Positions 16,061 through 24,568 of a stretch of 34,473 nt of DNA are shown here, piece by piece. The translations under genes were made by a program, and so were the position numbers. The stretch lies in NCBI GenBank assembly GCA_023437485.1, contig JAEZGB010000183.1, forward strand, positions 1-34,473. The letters run 5' to 3'. Position 1 is the first letter of the stretch, and each line of letters opens with the position of its first letter. The notes beneath the pieces were generated by a model. That model had not been told where the DNA came from, did not search any database, and worked only from the letters and a program-made list of their open reading frames with translations. This stretch comes from Bacteroidota bacterium (GTDB taxonomy: Bacteria > Bacteroidota > Bacteroidia > Flavobacteriales > Flavobacteriaceae).

Positions 16061-17020
16061 ATGATAAAAAAATCAATTGCCGCCCTGTTTGCCGTGGCCC
16101 TTTTGGGTTCATGCGTTTCCAAAAAAGTTTACAACGAGCTCGAGAGCAAATATGCAAACCTAAAAAAGGAGCATCGAAACCTTGCCGATGAAAACAGCGA
16201 ACTTTCACAGGCCAAGAACAAACTTGAGATCGACATGGCCGCGCTTCAAAAGGAATTGGACAAAGTTCGCGCCGAGCGCAACAAGTTTGAAGCCGATTAC
16301 GCCGCGACCGACAAAAACCTGAAAACATTGCAGGCGTCGTACAAGGCGCTTGAAGTACAAAGCGACGAAGCGCTGCAAAACAACATGCGCAAAAACCGCG
16401 AATTGATTGCCGAGCTTGAAGAAAAGCGCCGTGTTCTGGCCGCCGAACAAGCGCGTCTGGACAAACTCAAAAGTGAGCTTCAGGCCTCATCAACAAGGCT
16501 TGCCGAACTGGAAAGCATCATGGCCTCAAAAGATGCCGCGATGAAAAAATTGAAGGAAACGCTTTCAAAGGCGCTGAACAGTTTTGAGGGCAAAGGATTA
16601 ACAGTTCAGCAAAAGGACGGTAAAGTTTATGTGTCGATGGAAAACAAATTGCTGTTTTCATCAGGCAGCTGGGCTGTTGGAGCTGAAGGCCGCCGCGCGG
16701 TGGTGGAAGTTGGTAAAGTTCTGGCAGCAAACCCCGATATTTCAGTGCTGATAGAAGGCCATACCGATGACGATGCCTATGGAGGATCAGGCCCGATTGC
16801 CGACAATTGGGACCTTTCAACCAAACGGGCCACCGCGATTGTTTCGATCCTTAGCGAAAACAAAGGCGTTCGCCGAGAAAACCTAACAGCTGCCGGCCGC
16901 AGCGAATACGCACCGCTTGCGCCTAATACCTCGGCCGAGGGCAAGGCGCGGAACCGCCGCATTGAAATCATCCTGACTCCAAAGCTCGATGAGATCTCGA
17001 GAATGTTGAACGAGTTGTAG
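16061..17020 (+). CDS. OmpA-family lipoprotein with coiled coil
   Basis: 319-residue envelope protein. The N-terminus is a lipoprotein signal with lipobox LLGSC and acylated Cys18. Residues about 20-170 form a long charged coiled coil (ELESKYANLKKEHRNL and following). The last 125 residues are an OmpA-like peptidoglycan-binding domain with IEGHTDDDAY, NWDLSTKRA, GRSEYAP and KARNRRIEI, where the TD...R pattern binds diaminopimelate in the wall. It likely tethers the outer membrane to peptidoglycan. Relatives in Bacteroidota are annotated as OmpA/MotB or Pal-type proteins. Starts 6 nt after the exodeoxyribonuclease stop, and ends with a strong terminator. Confidence 0.93.
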   Translation: MIKKSIAALFAVALLGSCVSKKVYNELESKYANLKKEHRNLADENSELSQAKNKLEIDMAALQKELDKVRAERNKFEADYAATDKNLKTLQASYKALEVQSDEALQNNMRKNRELIAELEEKRRVLAAEQARLDKLKSELQASSTRLAELESIMASKDAAMKKLKETLSKALNSFEGKGLTVQQKDGKVYVSMENKLLFSSGSWAVGAEGRRAVVEVGKVLAANPDISVLIEGHTDDDAYGGSGPIADNWDLSTKRATAIVSILSENKGVRRENLTAAGRSEYAPLAPNTSAEGKARNRRIEIILTPKLDEISRMLNEL

Positions 17021-17025
17021 AAAAA

Positions 17026-17056
17026 GAGGCTTCCGGTTTGGAAGCCTCAATTTTTT
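17026..17056 (+). terminator. Terminator after the OmpA-family gene
   Basis: Perfect 9-bp stem GAGGCTTCC (17026-17034) / GGAAGCCTC (17040-17048), 5-nt loop, then AATTTTTT. The preceding AAAAA run makes it possibly effective on the minus strand too, where the convergent sugar dehydrogenase gene ends at 17146. Confidence 0.9.
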
Positions 17057-17145
17057 CAGGATAAATTGTCCGGCATATCCCAAACTATCAGTCGAAACTG
17101 CAATTGGCGGCATACAACGTAAGAGGTTCGCATTTGGTGCAAGCA

Positions 17146-18504
17146 TTATCTGATAGTCAGTTTGGACGAATGCCGCGCATCTGCGCTGTCGGTCACCGTG
17201 ATCAGGTAAATTCCACTGGAAAGCCCTGAGGTATCGATGCTGTAAAGGTCTGATGCGCCGATGTTGCGTTGCATCAATATTTTTCCCTGCATGTCCCGGA
17301 TTGCGAATGATGCCAGTTGGCCATTGGCGGATGCCTGGATAAACACCTCGTCCCGGGCGGGATTCGGGTAAAGGGTGAACCCATTTTTTTCAGACGAGGG
17401 TACGTTCAGCGACGTATCGACCACGCGGTAGATGTTTCCGTTTGAGGCACCCACGAAAAGTTCGCCGGAGGTGTTTTCGCCAAAGGTTATGAATGAATTG
17501 GAACCGGAAAAAGTTGATGACCATGTGATTTCATCATTCTGGTCAACATAACCTATTTTATTGAGGCAGTAATCGGCAAAGAAGTATTTGCCCACGAAGT
17601 TTGGATAATCGGAACCATTGTAAACATACCCGCCGGTAATGGAACAGCCGTTGGTCGCAGAATGGGTGTAATACGCAACCGGGAATGTAAAGACCGGAGG
17701 GTTGATGCAGGTCGCATAAACGTTATTGCCTTCATAACACTTCCATCCGTAATTGAGCCCGGCCGCCTCTGAGGGCATGTGGTTGATCTCTTCAACCTGG
17801 TTTTGTCCCACATCGGCAATCCACAAATCGCCAGTGGCCCTGTCAAATGAGAATTTCCACGGATTGCGAAGCCCAATGGCGTAAATTTCGTCGTTTCCGT
17901 CGGTATCAACATAGGGATTTGTAGGCGGAATACCATACGGGGCGCCTGAATCAACATCGATACGAAGCATTTTGCCAAGGTTTTCATTGATGTTCTGCGC
18001 GCGGTTTCCCGGATCCCCGGCGCCACCTCCATCACCAGTCCCGATGTAGAGGTACCCGTCGGGCCCAAACCGCAGCGTTCCGCCGTTGTGGTTGCCAAAA
18101 GGCTGGTCAATGGTCAAAAGGACGCTGGCCGATGAAGCATCGGCAATATCGGGGTTGCCGCTAACCTGGTAACGCGCAATGACCGTGTCGCCATCGCCGG
18201 CCCGGGTATAGTTGACGTAAAAATACCCGTTCGTATCATAGTCGGGATGAAAGGCAAGACCCAACAAACCGCGTTCGCCCCCGGTTGAGATTAGCGAACT
18301 GATGGTGAGAAAGTTGGTGGGATTCACCGTCCCGTCGGGATTAACAATCTTGATGGTGCCGTTTTGCTGAACGACAAAAAGCCTTTCGTCACCGGCCGAT
18401 TCAATTGCAGTGGGGCTGTTCAACCCGCTTGCAAAAGGAACTATGCCCACGGTTTGCGCCTGGAGGCATCCGCCAATGAGGAGTGTCAGTAGAATTTTTT
18501 TCAT
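17146..18504 (-). CDS. Secreted GSDH-type sugar dehydrogenase with T9SS sorting domain
   Basis: 452-residue protein with a signal peptide (MKKILLTLLIGGCLQAQ), a six-bladed beta-propeller of the PQQ-dependent aldose/glucose-sorbosone dehydrogenase family, and a C-terminal type A sorting domain (about residues 375-452, FTLYPNPARDEVFIQ to SSKLTIR). Propeller marks include GERGLLGLAFHPDY, FGNHNGGTLRFGPDGYLYIGTGDGG and LRNPWKFSFD; the His in FGNHNGG matches the catalytic base of soluble glucose dehydrogenase. Such enzymes oxidise sugars with PQQ; whether this organism makes PQQ is not shown here, and some relatives do not bind it. Likely exported to the surface by the type IX system. It follows the AsmA-like/GT51 gene on the same strand by 107 nt. 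Confidence 0.9.
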   Translation of the reverse strand: MKKILLTLLIGGCLQAQTVGIVPFASGLNSPTAIESAGDERLFVVQQNGTIKIVNPDGTVNPTNFLTISSLISTGGERGLLGLAFHPDYDTNGYFYVNYTRAGDGDTVIARYQVSGNPDIADASSASVLLTIDQPFGNHNGGTLRFGPDGYLYIGTGDGGGAGDPGNRAQNINENLGKMLRIDVDSGAPYGIPPTNPYVDTDGNDEIYAIGLRNPWKFSFDRATGDLWIADVGQNQVEEINHMPSEAAGLNYGWKCYEGNNVYATCINPPVFTFPVAYYTHSATNGCSITGGYVYNGSDYPNFVGKYFFADYCLNKIGYVDQNDEITWSSTFSGSNSFITFGENTSGELFVGASNGNIYRVVDTSLNVPSSEKNGFTLYPNPARDEVFIQASANGQLASFAIRDMQGKILMQRNIGASDLYSIDTSGLSSGIYLITVTDSADARHSSKLTIR

Positions 18505-18537
18505 GGTTTGATGGTTTGATTGTAATAGTATGATTGG

Positions 18538-18564
18538 CCTGAAGCCGGTTGCTACAGGCTCAGG
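18538..18564 (-). other. Inverted repeat upstream of the sugar dehydrogenase
   Basis: CCTGA-A-GCC / GGC-TCAGG, 8-bp arms with one bulged base around a 10-nt loop, 34 nt upstream of the dehydrogenase start. No T run follows on either strand, so it is not a standard terminator. It would lie in the 5' leader if the imperfect -7 element AAATTTTG (18577-18584, minus strand) is used. Operator or leader hairpin is possible. Confidence 0.35.
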
Positions 18565-18611
18565 ATTACTAAGTTACAAAATTTCCATCGGCAGGGGAAT
18601 CGGATTTTCAA

Positions 18612-20576
18612 TCAAAAATCAAATTCGTCCATCTCAGGGTCAGGTTGGATCACATCCTCTGATTTGACCCTGATGTATTTTCGGGCCGGGCCGGAAATCA
18701 TGATGCTTTTGAGCTGGTACATGGTGTCAACAGGTTGCAACAGCCCGCGCTGGAACATTAGCCGGGTTAGCCTGTCCTGATGACGTTGATAGGGGCTTCG
18801 CAGTTCTCCATCGTCATTGAACTGCCACATGAACCTTTTTGGGCTTGGAATGATCGAGGCCAGGAAAAGGCATTCTCGCAAACTGAGCTCGGATGGGTGC
18901 TTTTGAAAGTAAAAATAAGATGCTTCACCAATCCCATAAACATTTGGCCCCCATTCAATGATGTTGAAATACACCTCAAGCATCCGGTCCTTGCTCACAA
19001 TTCTATTGTTCTCCAGGATAAATACCAGCAGGATTTCTTCGAGTTTCCTCGACAGCGTCTTCTCCCGGGTGAGGTATACGTTTTTGACCAGTTGCATGCT
19101 GATGGTACTGGCGCCGCGTGCAAATTTCTTGGTTTTGATATTTTTAACGATGGATTGTTTGAAGGCTTCGTTGATGAAACCCTTGTGCCGGTAAAATGAC
19201 GGGTCTTCAGAGGTAAGCACCGAATGCCTCAGCAACGGCGTCACGCTGCGGAGCGGGACGTAATTCGGGTTTGACGGGCCAACTACAACTGCGCGTTGCA
19301 ATTTGCCATTGTCCACTGCACGATACACAAAAGGTCCGTTCATCATGCCCAGATCGGCAGCGCCGTACTTCACGATCTTTAAATCTTCCTTGTGAAGCGA
19401 ACTGGTCAGTTTGATGTCAGAGGGGCGGTTTTTGTTGTATTGGAACGCCAGGTGAAAGTCAAAAGTCCCGGTGGCCTGCATACCTTCAAAATTTGAAAAT
19501 AGCCCTTCTGGCAATGATTCGATAAAATCCTGCGCAGGCATTTTGTCAATTCGTGCCTTGAAGGTGTAAATCGTGTCATCTGCCACGCTGTACTCGGCAA
19601 AAGGATGGAACTTCAGCTTGTTTAGCCGTGCCACCGATGCGCTGTCAACCCGCATGAAATCAGGCCCAAAAACCAGATTGTAATCAAAGCGGGCATCTTT
19701 GAACACCACATCGCGGGTGGCAATCTTTTCGTGGTTTACCACCAGGTCACGGATTGAAGCAAACCCCTTGACCCGGAGTTCACTGCCCTTCATTTCCATT
19801 TCCTTTAAATTGACCCTGACCGAATCAAAACTGGTTTTCAGGTTGTAGCGCTGGTCAATGTACGGAACCACGATGGGCCCGGGATCGCGGTTAAAGAAAC
19901 TCAGATCGGCCTCGCGGTCACGTGGATCGGCATGCCCGCGGATGCGCCAGCGCTGTGCAAATGACGAGGTCTGGACGTGAATGGCGGTCTCAAGCTGCTT
20001 TTCCACGAGTTTCAGCCCGTCAACTTTTACCGAAGTCTTTTTGCCGTTGTCGTCAAGGGTAAAGGAAACGTTGGCCAACCGCATATCAGTGGGAACCAGG
20101 TTAAGCGCCCTGGAAAGCATCCGGTAGGCGTCACGGGCGTAATCTTTTTTTTGGGGTTCAACGGGTTTGGCGGCAAGCGAATCAGGTTTGGGTACGAAGG
20201 GATCAAAATTGCGCCTTTCGCCCTTGATCACGAGTTGTGCGAAACCGTCGGCCACTTCAAGTTTGTGGATCTGAACCTTGCCCACGAGCAGTTGCATCAT
20301 GTTAACATCCGAGGAAATCCTGCGCATCCTGAACAGCGTATCGGCACCGTTTGGCACCAACGACACACCGTGCAAATCAATTCCGGCCACGCCCCTAAAG
20401 GCAGCGTCCTGAACCACAAGCCGGCTATCATAATCGCGTTCTATTTTGGCGATGGCCTTGTCCAGCACTTTTTCCAGGATCATATCCCTAAAAACGAACC
20501 AGCTGGCCACAATCACAACAACCGCGGTTAGGGCCACTTTTGCTGCGAAGACCGCTCTTTTCCTGAAATTTTTCAT
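18612..20576 (-). CDS. AsmA-like/GT51 peptidoglycan glycosyltransferase
   Basis: 654-residue membrane protein. One N-terminal helix (about 8-30) anchors it. Residues about 30-430 form a long beta-rich region with the repeated pattern of AsmA/TamB-like proteins (LFRMRRISSDVNMMQLLVGK, VQIHKLEVADGFAQLVIKG). Residues about 440-600 are a family 51 glycosyltransferase: SEDPSFYRHKGF with catalytic Glu457 and Asp458, GASTISMQLVKNVYLT, RKLEEILL and DRMLEVYFNIIEWG. No transpeptidase domain follows, so it resembles a monofunctional transglycosylase (MtgA type) extended by an unusual N-terminal module. It would polymerise lipid II into glycan strands in the periplasm. It follows radA by 45 nt, probably in the same operon. 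MKNFRKRAVF start with positive residues suits the anchor. Confidence 0.88.
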   Translation of the reverse strand: MKNFRKRAVFAAKVALTAVVVIVASWFVFRDMILEKVLDKAIAKIERDYDSRLVVQDAAFRGVAGIDLHGVSLVPNGADTLFRMRRISSDVNMMQLLVGKVQIHKLEVADGFAQLVIKGERRNFDPFVPKPDSLAAKPVEPQKKDYARDAYRMLSRALNLVPTDMRLANVSFTLDDNGKKTSVKVDGLKLVEKQLETAIHVQTSSFAQRWRIRGHADPRDREADLSFFNRDPGPIVVPYIDQRYNLKTSFDSVRVNLKEMEMKGSELRVKGFASIRDLVVNHEKIATRDVVFKDARFDYNLVFGPDFMRVDSASVARLNKLKFHPFAEYSVADDTIYTFKARIDKMPAQDFIESLPEGLFSNFEGMQATGTFDFHLAFQYNKNRPSDIKLTSSLHKEDLKIVKYGAADLGMMNGPFVYRAVDNGKLQRAVVVGPSNPNYVPLRSVTPLLRHSVLTSEDPSFYRHKGFINEAFKQSIVKNIKTKKFARGASTISMQLVKNVYLTREKTLSRKLEEILLVFILENNRIVSKDRMLEVYFNIIEWGPNVYGIGEASYFYFQKHPSELSLRECLFLASIIPSPKRFMWQFNDDGELRSPYQRHQDRLTRLMFQRGLLQPVDTMYQLKSIMISGPARKYIRVKSEDVIQPDPEMDEFDF

Positions 20577-20621
20577 CTAAAGTCCTTAACCCGTAATTTC
20601 CATAAAAGTACGCATTGCCGC

Positions 20622-21977
20622 TTAGCCAAACAACTCTTGCGCGACATCTTCAATGCGTGAAACCTCACGGATCTGGATTTTGGGAGATTTGATGGCCGCC
20701 TTGCTATACCTAGATACAAATATGGAGCTGAAACCCAGTTTCTCGGCTTCCTGGATGCGCTGTTCAATGCGGGTTACCGGACGTATTTCACCGGAGAGGC
20801 CCACTTCGCCGGCAAAGCAAAAATCCTTGCCCACCGGAATATCTTCATTTGACGACAATATGGCTGCCACTACCGCAAGGTCAAGGGCGGGATCGTCAAT
20901 GGTAATGCCGCCGGTGATGTTCAGGAAAACATCCTTGGTGCCAAGCCTGAACCCCGCGCGTTTTTCAAGCACGGCCAGGATCATGTTGAGCCGCTTGGCA
21001 TTGTAACCGGTGGTGGATCTTTGGGGAGTGCCGTAAACAGCGGTGCTTACCAGGGCCTGGATTTCAATCATCAGCGGGCGCTGGCCTTCCAATGTTGCCG
21101 AGATCGCCGTGCCGGACAGGTTTTCCTCACGGTGGGAGATCAGGATTTCCGACGGGTTTGAAACTTCGCGCAAACCGCTGCCCATCATCTCATAAATGCC
21201 CAGTTCGGCGGTTGAACCAAACCGGTTTTTGAGCGAGCGGAGAATGCGGTAAACATGGTTGCGGTCACCTTCAAATTGCAGCACGGTATCAACCATGTGC
21301 TCCAGGATCTTGGGCCCGGCGATATTGCCATCTTTGGTGATGTGGCCAATCAGGATCACCGGAACATTTGATTCTTTTGCAAACCGGATGAGCTCGGCGG
21401 TACATTCACGAATTTGCGAAATGCTTCCGGGCGATGCGTCCAGCAGGTCAGTTTGAAGGGTTTGGATGGAGTCGATGATGACCACTTCGGGCTGCACCTC
21501 GCGAATGTGCGAGAAAATATTTTGTGTATTGGTTTCAGTCAGGACGAAGCAATTGTCGCTTTGGCCCTCAATACGCCCGGCCCGCATCCGGATCTGCTTC
21601 TGGCTTTCCTCGCCCGAAACATAAAGTGTCCTGAAAGGTAACCGAAGCGAAATCTGCAAAAGCAGCGTACTTTTCCCAATTCCGGGTTCGCCGCCCAACA
21701 GGATCATGGAGCCGGGGACGAGCCCGCCTCCCAAAACGCGGTTGAGTTCGGCGTCGCGGGTGTCCATGCGGACCTCGCCCCCCGGATCTATGTCATAGAC
21801 TTTCATCGGCCGGGACTTTGCGCTGCTTTCAATGGCAGGCTTCCAGCCGGGTTTTTCGGTTTTGATAATCTCTTCGGCAATGGTGTTCCACTGCCGGCAT
21901 GAGTTGCATTGCCCTTGCCATTTTGAGTGCTGCGCGCCGCAGTTTTGGCAAAAGAATGCCGATTTGGTCTTCGCCAT
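20622..21977 (-). CDS. radA: DNA repair protein RadA
   Basis: 451-residue RadA/Sms protein, a RecA-paralogue ATPase that drives branch migration in recombinational repair. N-terminal zinc finger with Cys10, Cys13, Cys24 and Cys27; Walker A GGEPGIGKST (Lys102); Walker B VVIIDS (165-170); the RadA-specific KNRFG motif at 250-254; and a C-terminal Lon-protease-like domain without the protease dyad (from about 285, LNITGGITIDDPALDLAVVAAIL). Length is standard. The ATG at 21977 lies 3 nt after the stop of the upstream alpha/beta-hydrolase gene, so they are co-transcribed. Confidence 0.96.
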   Translation of the reverse strand: MAKTKSAFFCQNCGAQHSKWQGQCNSCRQWNTIAEEIIKTEKPGWKPAIESSAKSRPMKVYDIDPGGEVRMDTRDAELNRVLGGGLVPGSMILLGGEPGIGKSTLLLQISLRLPFRTLYVSGEESQKQIRMRAGRIEGQSDNCFVLTETNTQNIFSHIREVQPEVVIIDSIQTLQTDLLDASPGSISQIRECTAELIRFAKESNVPVILIGHITKDGNIAGPKILEHMVDTVLQFEGDRNHVYRILRSLKNRFGSTAELGIYEMMGSGLREVSNPSEILISHREENLSGTAISATLEGQRPLMIEIQALVSTAVYGTPQRSTTGYNAKRLNMILAVLEKRAGFRLGTKDVFLNITGGITIDDPALDLAVVAAILSSNEDIPVGKDFCFAGEVGLSGEIRPVTRIEQRIQEAEKLGFSSIFVSRYSKAAIKSPKIQIREVSRIEDVAQELFG

Positions 21978-21980
21978 AAA

Positions 21981-23123
21981 TTACATTCCTTTCAAATCAT
22001 CGGCCCTGCCCAGCATCATATCCTTGGTAAGGTCGCCGATTTCCTCTTTCTGGAATGCGTTGGTATAGGATTTAATGGCCCGTTTGGTATCGCCGGTCTT
22101 TTCATACATCATGGCCATGTGGTAATCAGGCAACATACTTTTGGGATAATTTTTTCTGGCGATATCGCTCAGTTTGTCAAATTCGGTGTAAGCCTTGTTT
22201 TTGAGGATGGCCGCTTCGATCGCCTTAAAATCATTGTAGCGAATCTGGGTTTTCATTCCCAGGACCTTTTCCAGCGCATCGTACTTGGCAATCAGGTAAT
22301 CTGTATATCCGCCCGGAAGGGTCGCGATCTTTTCATTGAATTCCTTGGTCGATATAGGCTGGTACACCTGAAAAAACTGATAGAGCGCATTGGGGATCGA
22401 ATGCAGTACCAGCGAGTAATGGCTTGCGCCCTTGAAATTGTCAAAGCCGTAGTTAAGCGTGGACTTGCTGATTTTTTTTGCCTGCTCATCCAGCGCAATT
22501 ATGCGGTTCTGCATCTTTTTAATGTCGCCATCAGCTGTTGAGTGGTAGTAGAACAAAGGCTGTTGAATCTTGGCCAGGCGTTCGGGGAGCTGTTCTTCCA
22601 TCCCCGGCGGCAATTCAGGGCTCATTGAAATATATGCGTTAAAAAGGGGCTGGTCCTTGTAGAGGTAAAAGTTGAGGAAGCCGGCCGTGACATCGTGTCC
22701 GGCAATAATCTTGAAAGGAGCAATCCGATAGTTTTTTTCCATCGCCGCGACCACCTCACCAATAAATTCAAAAAACTTCGCGCCTTTGCCTTCGGGAAGG
22801 CCGGTCTGCGGGTCAAATTTGCAATCGGCTTCGCGGTCATACCCTTTGTTTTGCGATATTCCAACTACCAGCATCTCGGGCAAATCATCCCAATAGCTTC
22901 CGTATTGAAGCGCGCCCATAAAGGGGTCATACAAATATTCGCCGTCCATCAGGACCAGGAGCGGATATTTCTTGGAGGTGTTGGTGTCATAGCTTGCAGG
23001 CAGCCCGATAGTGATTTCACGCGATTCGCCCAATTTGGACGAAGTGATCGACTCGACAATTTTTTGTTGCGGAAAAGCCATTGTGCAGGCCAAAAGTGCG
23101 GCCAGGGTAATCAAATATTTCAT
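21981..23123 (-). CDS. Secreted alpha/beta-hydrolase-fold protein, nucleophile Ser replaced by Asp
   Basis: 380-residue protein with a signal peptide (MKYLITLAALLACTMAFPQQ). Residues about 25-270 read as the esterase D/Fes-type alpha/beta hydrolase fold: ITIGLPASYD, YPLLVLMDGEYLYDP, and a nucleophile-elbow segment FKIIAGHDVTAGF. In active relatives this is GHSxGG; here Asp144 is at the Ser position. A possible catalytic His is His235 in GASHYSLV. A short helical tail (about 300-380) includes a TPR-like motif. It may be a non-catalytic binding protein, or use Asp as nucleophile as in haloalkane dehalogenases. It sits in the panC-panD-radA run, 65 nt after the YbhN-type gene. Predicted location is the periplasm. 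Confidence 0.82.
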   Translation of the reverse strand: MKYLITLAALLACTMAFPQQKIVESITSSKLGESREITIGLPASYDTNTSKKYPLLVLMDGEYLYDPFMGALQYGSYWDDLPEMLVVGISQNKGYDREADCKFDPQTGLPEGKGAKFFEFIGEVVAAMEKNYRIAPFKIIAGHDVTAGFLNFYLYKDQPLFNAYISMSPELPPGMEEQLPERLAKIQQPLFYYHSTADGDIKKMQNRIIALDEQAKKISKSTLNYGFDNFKGASHYSLVLHSIPNALYQFFQVYQPISTKEFNEKIATLPGGYTDYLIAKYDALEKVLGMKTQIRYNDFKAIEAAILKNKAYTEFDKLSDIARKNYPKSMLPDYHMAMMYEKTGDTKRAIKSYTNAFQKEEIGDLTKDMMLGRADDLKGM

Positions 23124-23188
23124 GGTAATGGTTTTGCGTTTCGCATTTCGCAGGCAAAAAGGCGATTCGGGCAGCCCAATATATAAAA

Positions 23189-24202
23189 TTATTCGTTACG
23201 ATTAAGGACCGGGAGCAGGATGAACGAGAGCAGCCCCAGCACGATCATGAGCAGTGTTTGTGAGATCCAGACCAGCCAGCCGAAAGCGGTACCGGCGGTA
23301 TCGGGAACCCCGTAGAGCAGGAAAATCTGTGCAATGAGCAATGGATAAGCGCCAAATCCGCTGTTGGTAAACCCGATGGCCAGGCTGCCAAATACAAAGG
23401 CGGTGACCACAGCGCCAAAACTAATGTTACTGGTTTCGGGCAGCGCAAAAATGGTAATGTGGAACATGGCCAGGTAACTGAACCAGATAAAAAACGAATG
23501 AAACAGAAAAGCCCAACGGCGCTCCATCCGGAAGACGCTTTCGACACCCTCGCGCAATCCGGCAACGCGCACCTTAAGCGCTTCGACCAAACGCCATTTG
23601 GAATAGATCCAAACCAGTATGAGCACGCCCATAAAAACCGCGCCGCCAACGGCAAGCAGCGCAAGTTGTTCCAGCGGAATGTGTTCGTTAACAAAATCGC
23701 GCAGCACATCAAACTGGAAGGCAAGGGCAATTGCCACAAAAAGAAGGAATATCAAAAAATCGACGATCCGTTCTGCTACGATGGTACCAAAAGCCTTGTC
23801 AAACGGGATATTTTCATATTTTTTGAGAACTACTGCCCGGGAAATCTCGCCCGAGCGCGGGATGGTCAGGTTGACGAAGTATGAAATGCAGACCGCCATC
23901 AGGTTGTTGCCGAACCGCGAGGTATAACCCATGTGGTTAAGCGAAAACTTCCATCGGTACGCCCGCGAAAGGTAACCTAGTAACGCGATGGCCAAAGAAA
24001 GGTTGATGTACAGATAGTTGGCCGAGGTGAAATAGCCGCGCATCTCCCGGATTTGCTCAGGAGTGAACTGGTTGTATTTGTAAATAATCAGTGAAAACCC
24101 AAGGATCAGCGGGAGCGCGATTGACAGCCACTTTGAGATCAGCGAGCGCGCCTTTGACGGCGGCTTCGGCACAACATCGCCGGCAATTTTGCTCGAATCC
24201 AA
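23189..24202 (-). CDS. YbhN/LPG-synthase-TM family membrane protein
   Basis: Polytopic protein of the lysylphosphatidylglycerol synthase TM (UPF0104/YbhN) family, up to 337 residues with about eight membrane helices. Family marks include LGYLSRAYRWKFSLNHMGY, NLTIPRSGEISRAVVLKKYE, FGTIVAERIVDFLIFLLFVAI and LAIGFTNSGFGAYPLLIAQI. Relatives are predicted lipid flippases or transporters; there is no MprF synthetase domain. The start is uncertain: the only upstream start codon is TTG at 24202, one base after the panD stop; a GTG about 10 codons later is an alternative and would better fit homologues. Tight coupling to panD points to co-translation rather than shared function. Confidence 0.85.
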   Translation of the reverse strand: MDSSKIAGDVVPKPPSKARSLISKWLSIALPLILGFSLIIYKYNQFTPEQIREMRGYFTSANYLYINLSLAIALLGYLSRAYRWKFSLNHMGYTSRFGNNLMAVCISYFVNLTIPRSGEISRAVVLKKYENIPFDKAFGTIVAERIVDFLIFLLFVAIALAFQFDVLRDFVNEHIPLEQLALLAVGGAVFMGVLILVWIYSKWRLVEALKVRVAGLREGVESVFRMERRWAFLFHSFFIWFSYLAMFHITIFALPETSNISFGAVVTAFVFGSLAIGFTNSGFGAYPLLIAQIFLLYGVPDTAGTAFGWLVWISQTLLMIVLGLLSFILLPVLNRNE

Positions 24203-24203
24203 A

Positions 24204-24554
24204 TCAGGTCAGTGAATTGTCTTTTTCATTTGGGAACACCAGGCTTGGGCTGAAGGTTTTCGCTTCTTCCATATCCAGTATCCCATAGGCGATCACAATG
24301 ATTACGTCGCCTTTTTGCACCTTGCGGGCCGCGGGGCCGTTCAGGGTGATCTCGCCGCTGTTGCGGTTGCCTTTGATGACGTAGGTCTCCAGACGTTCAC
24401 CATTATTGATGTTCACAATGGAAACTTTTTCGCCTTCAATGATGTTGGCGGCTTCCATAAGCGCCTCGTCAATGGTGATACTGCCTATGTAATTGAGGTC
24501 GGCGCCGGTTACGGTAACGCGGTGGATTTTTGATTTTACAACGTGGACTTGCAT
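24204..24554 (-). CDS. panD: Aspartate 1-decarboxylase proenzyme
   Basis: 116-residue pyruvoyl enzyme that decarboxylates aspartate to beta-alanine for pantothenate. The self-cleavage pair Gly24-Ser25 is present in LNYIGSITID, giving the pyruvoyl group from Ser25. VVKSKIHRVTVT and ENIIAYGILD-type ending regions match the family, as does the compact length. It starts 14 nt after panC ends, and PanC uses its product. Confidence 0.95.
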   Translation of the reverse strand: MQVHVVKSKIHRVTVTGADLNYIGSITIDEALMEAANIIEGEKVSIVNINNGERLETYVIKGNRNSGEITLNGPAARKVQKGDVIIVIAYGILDMEEAKTFSPSLVFPNEKDNSLT

Positions 24555-24568
24555 GGGGGCAAAGGTAA

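Noticed and set aside
19977..20531. 184-codon open frame on the plus strand in the AsmA/GT51 gene
   Set aside because: Antisense to a coherent membrane protein; no promoter or domain.
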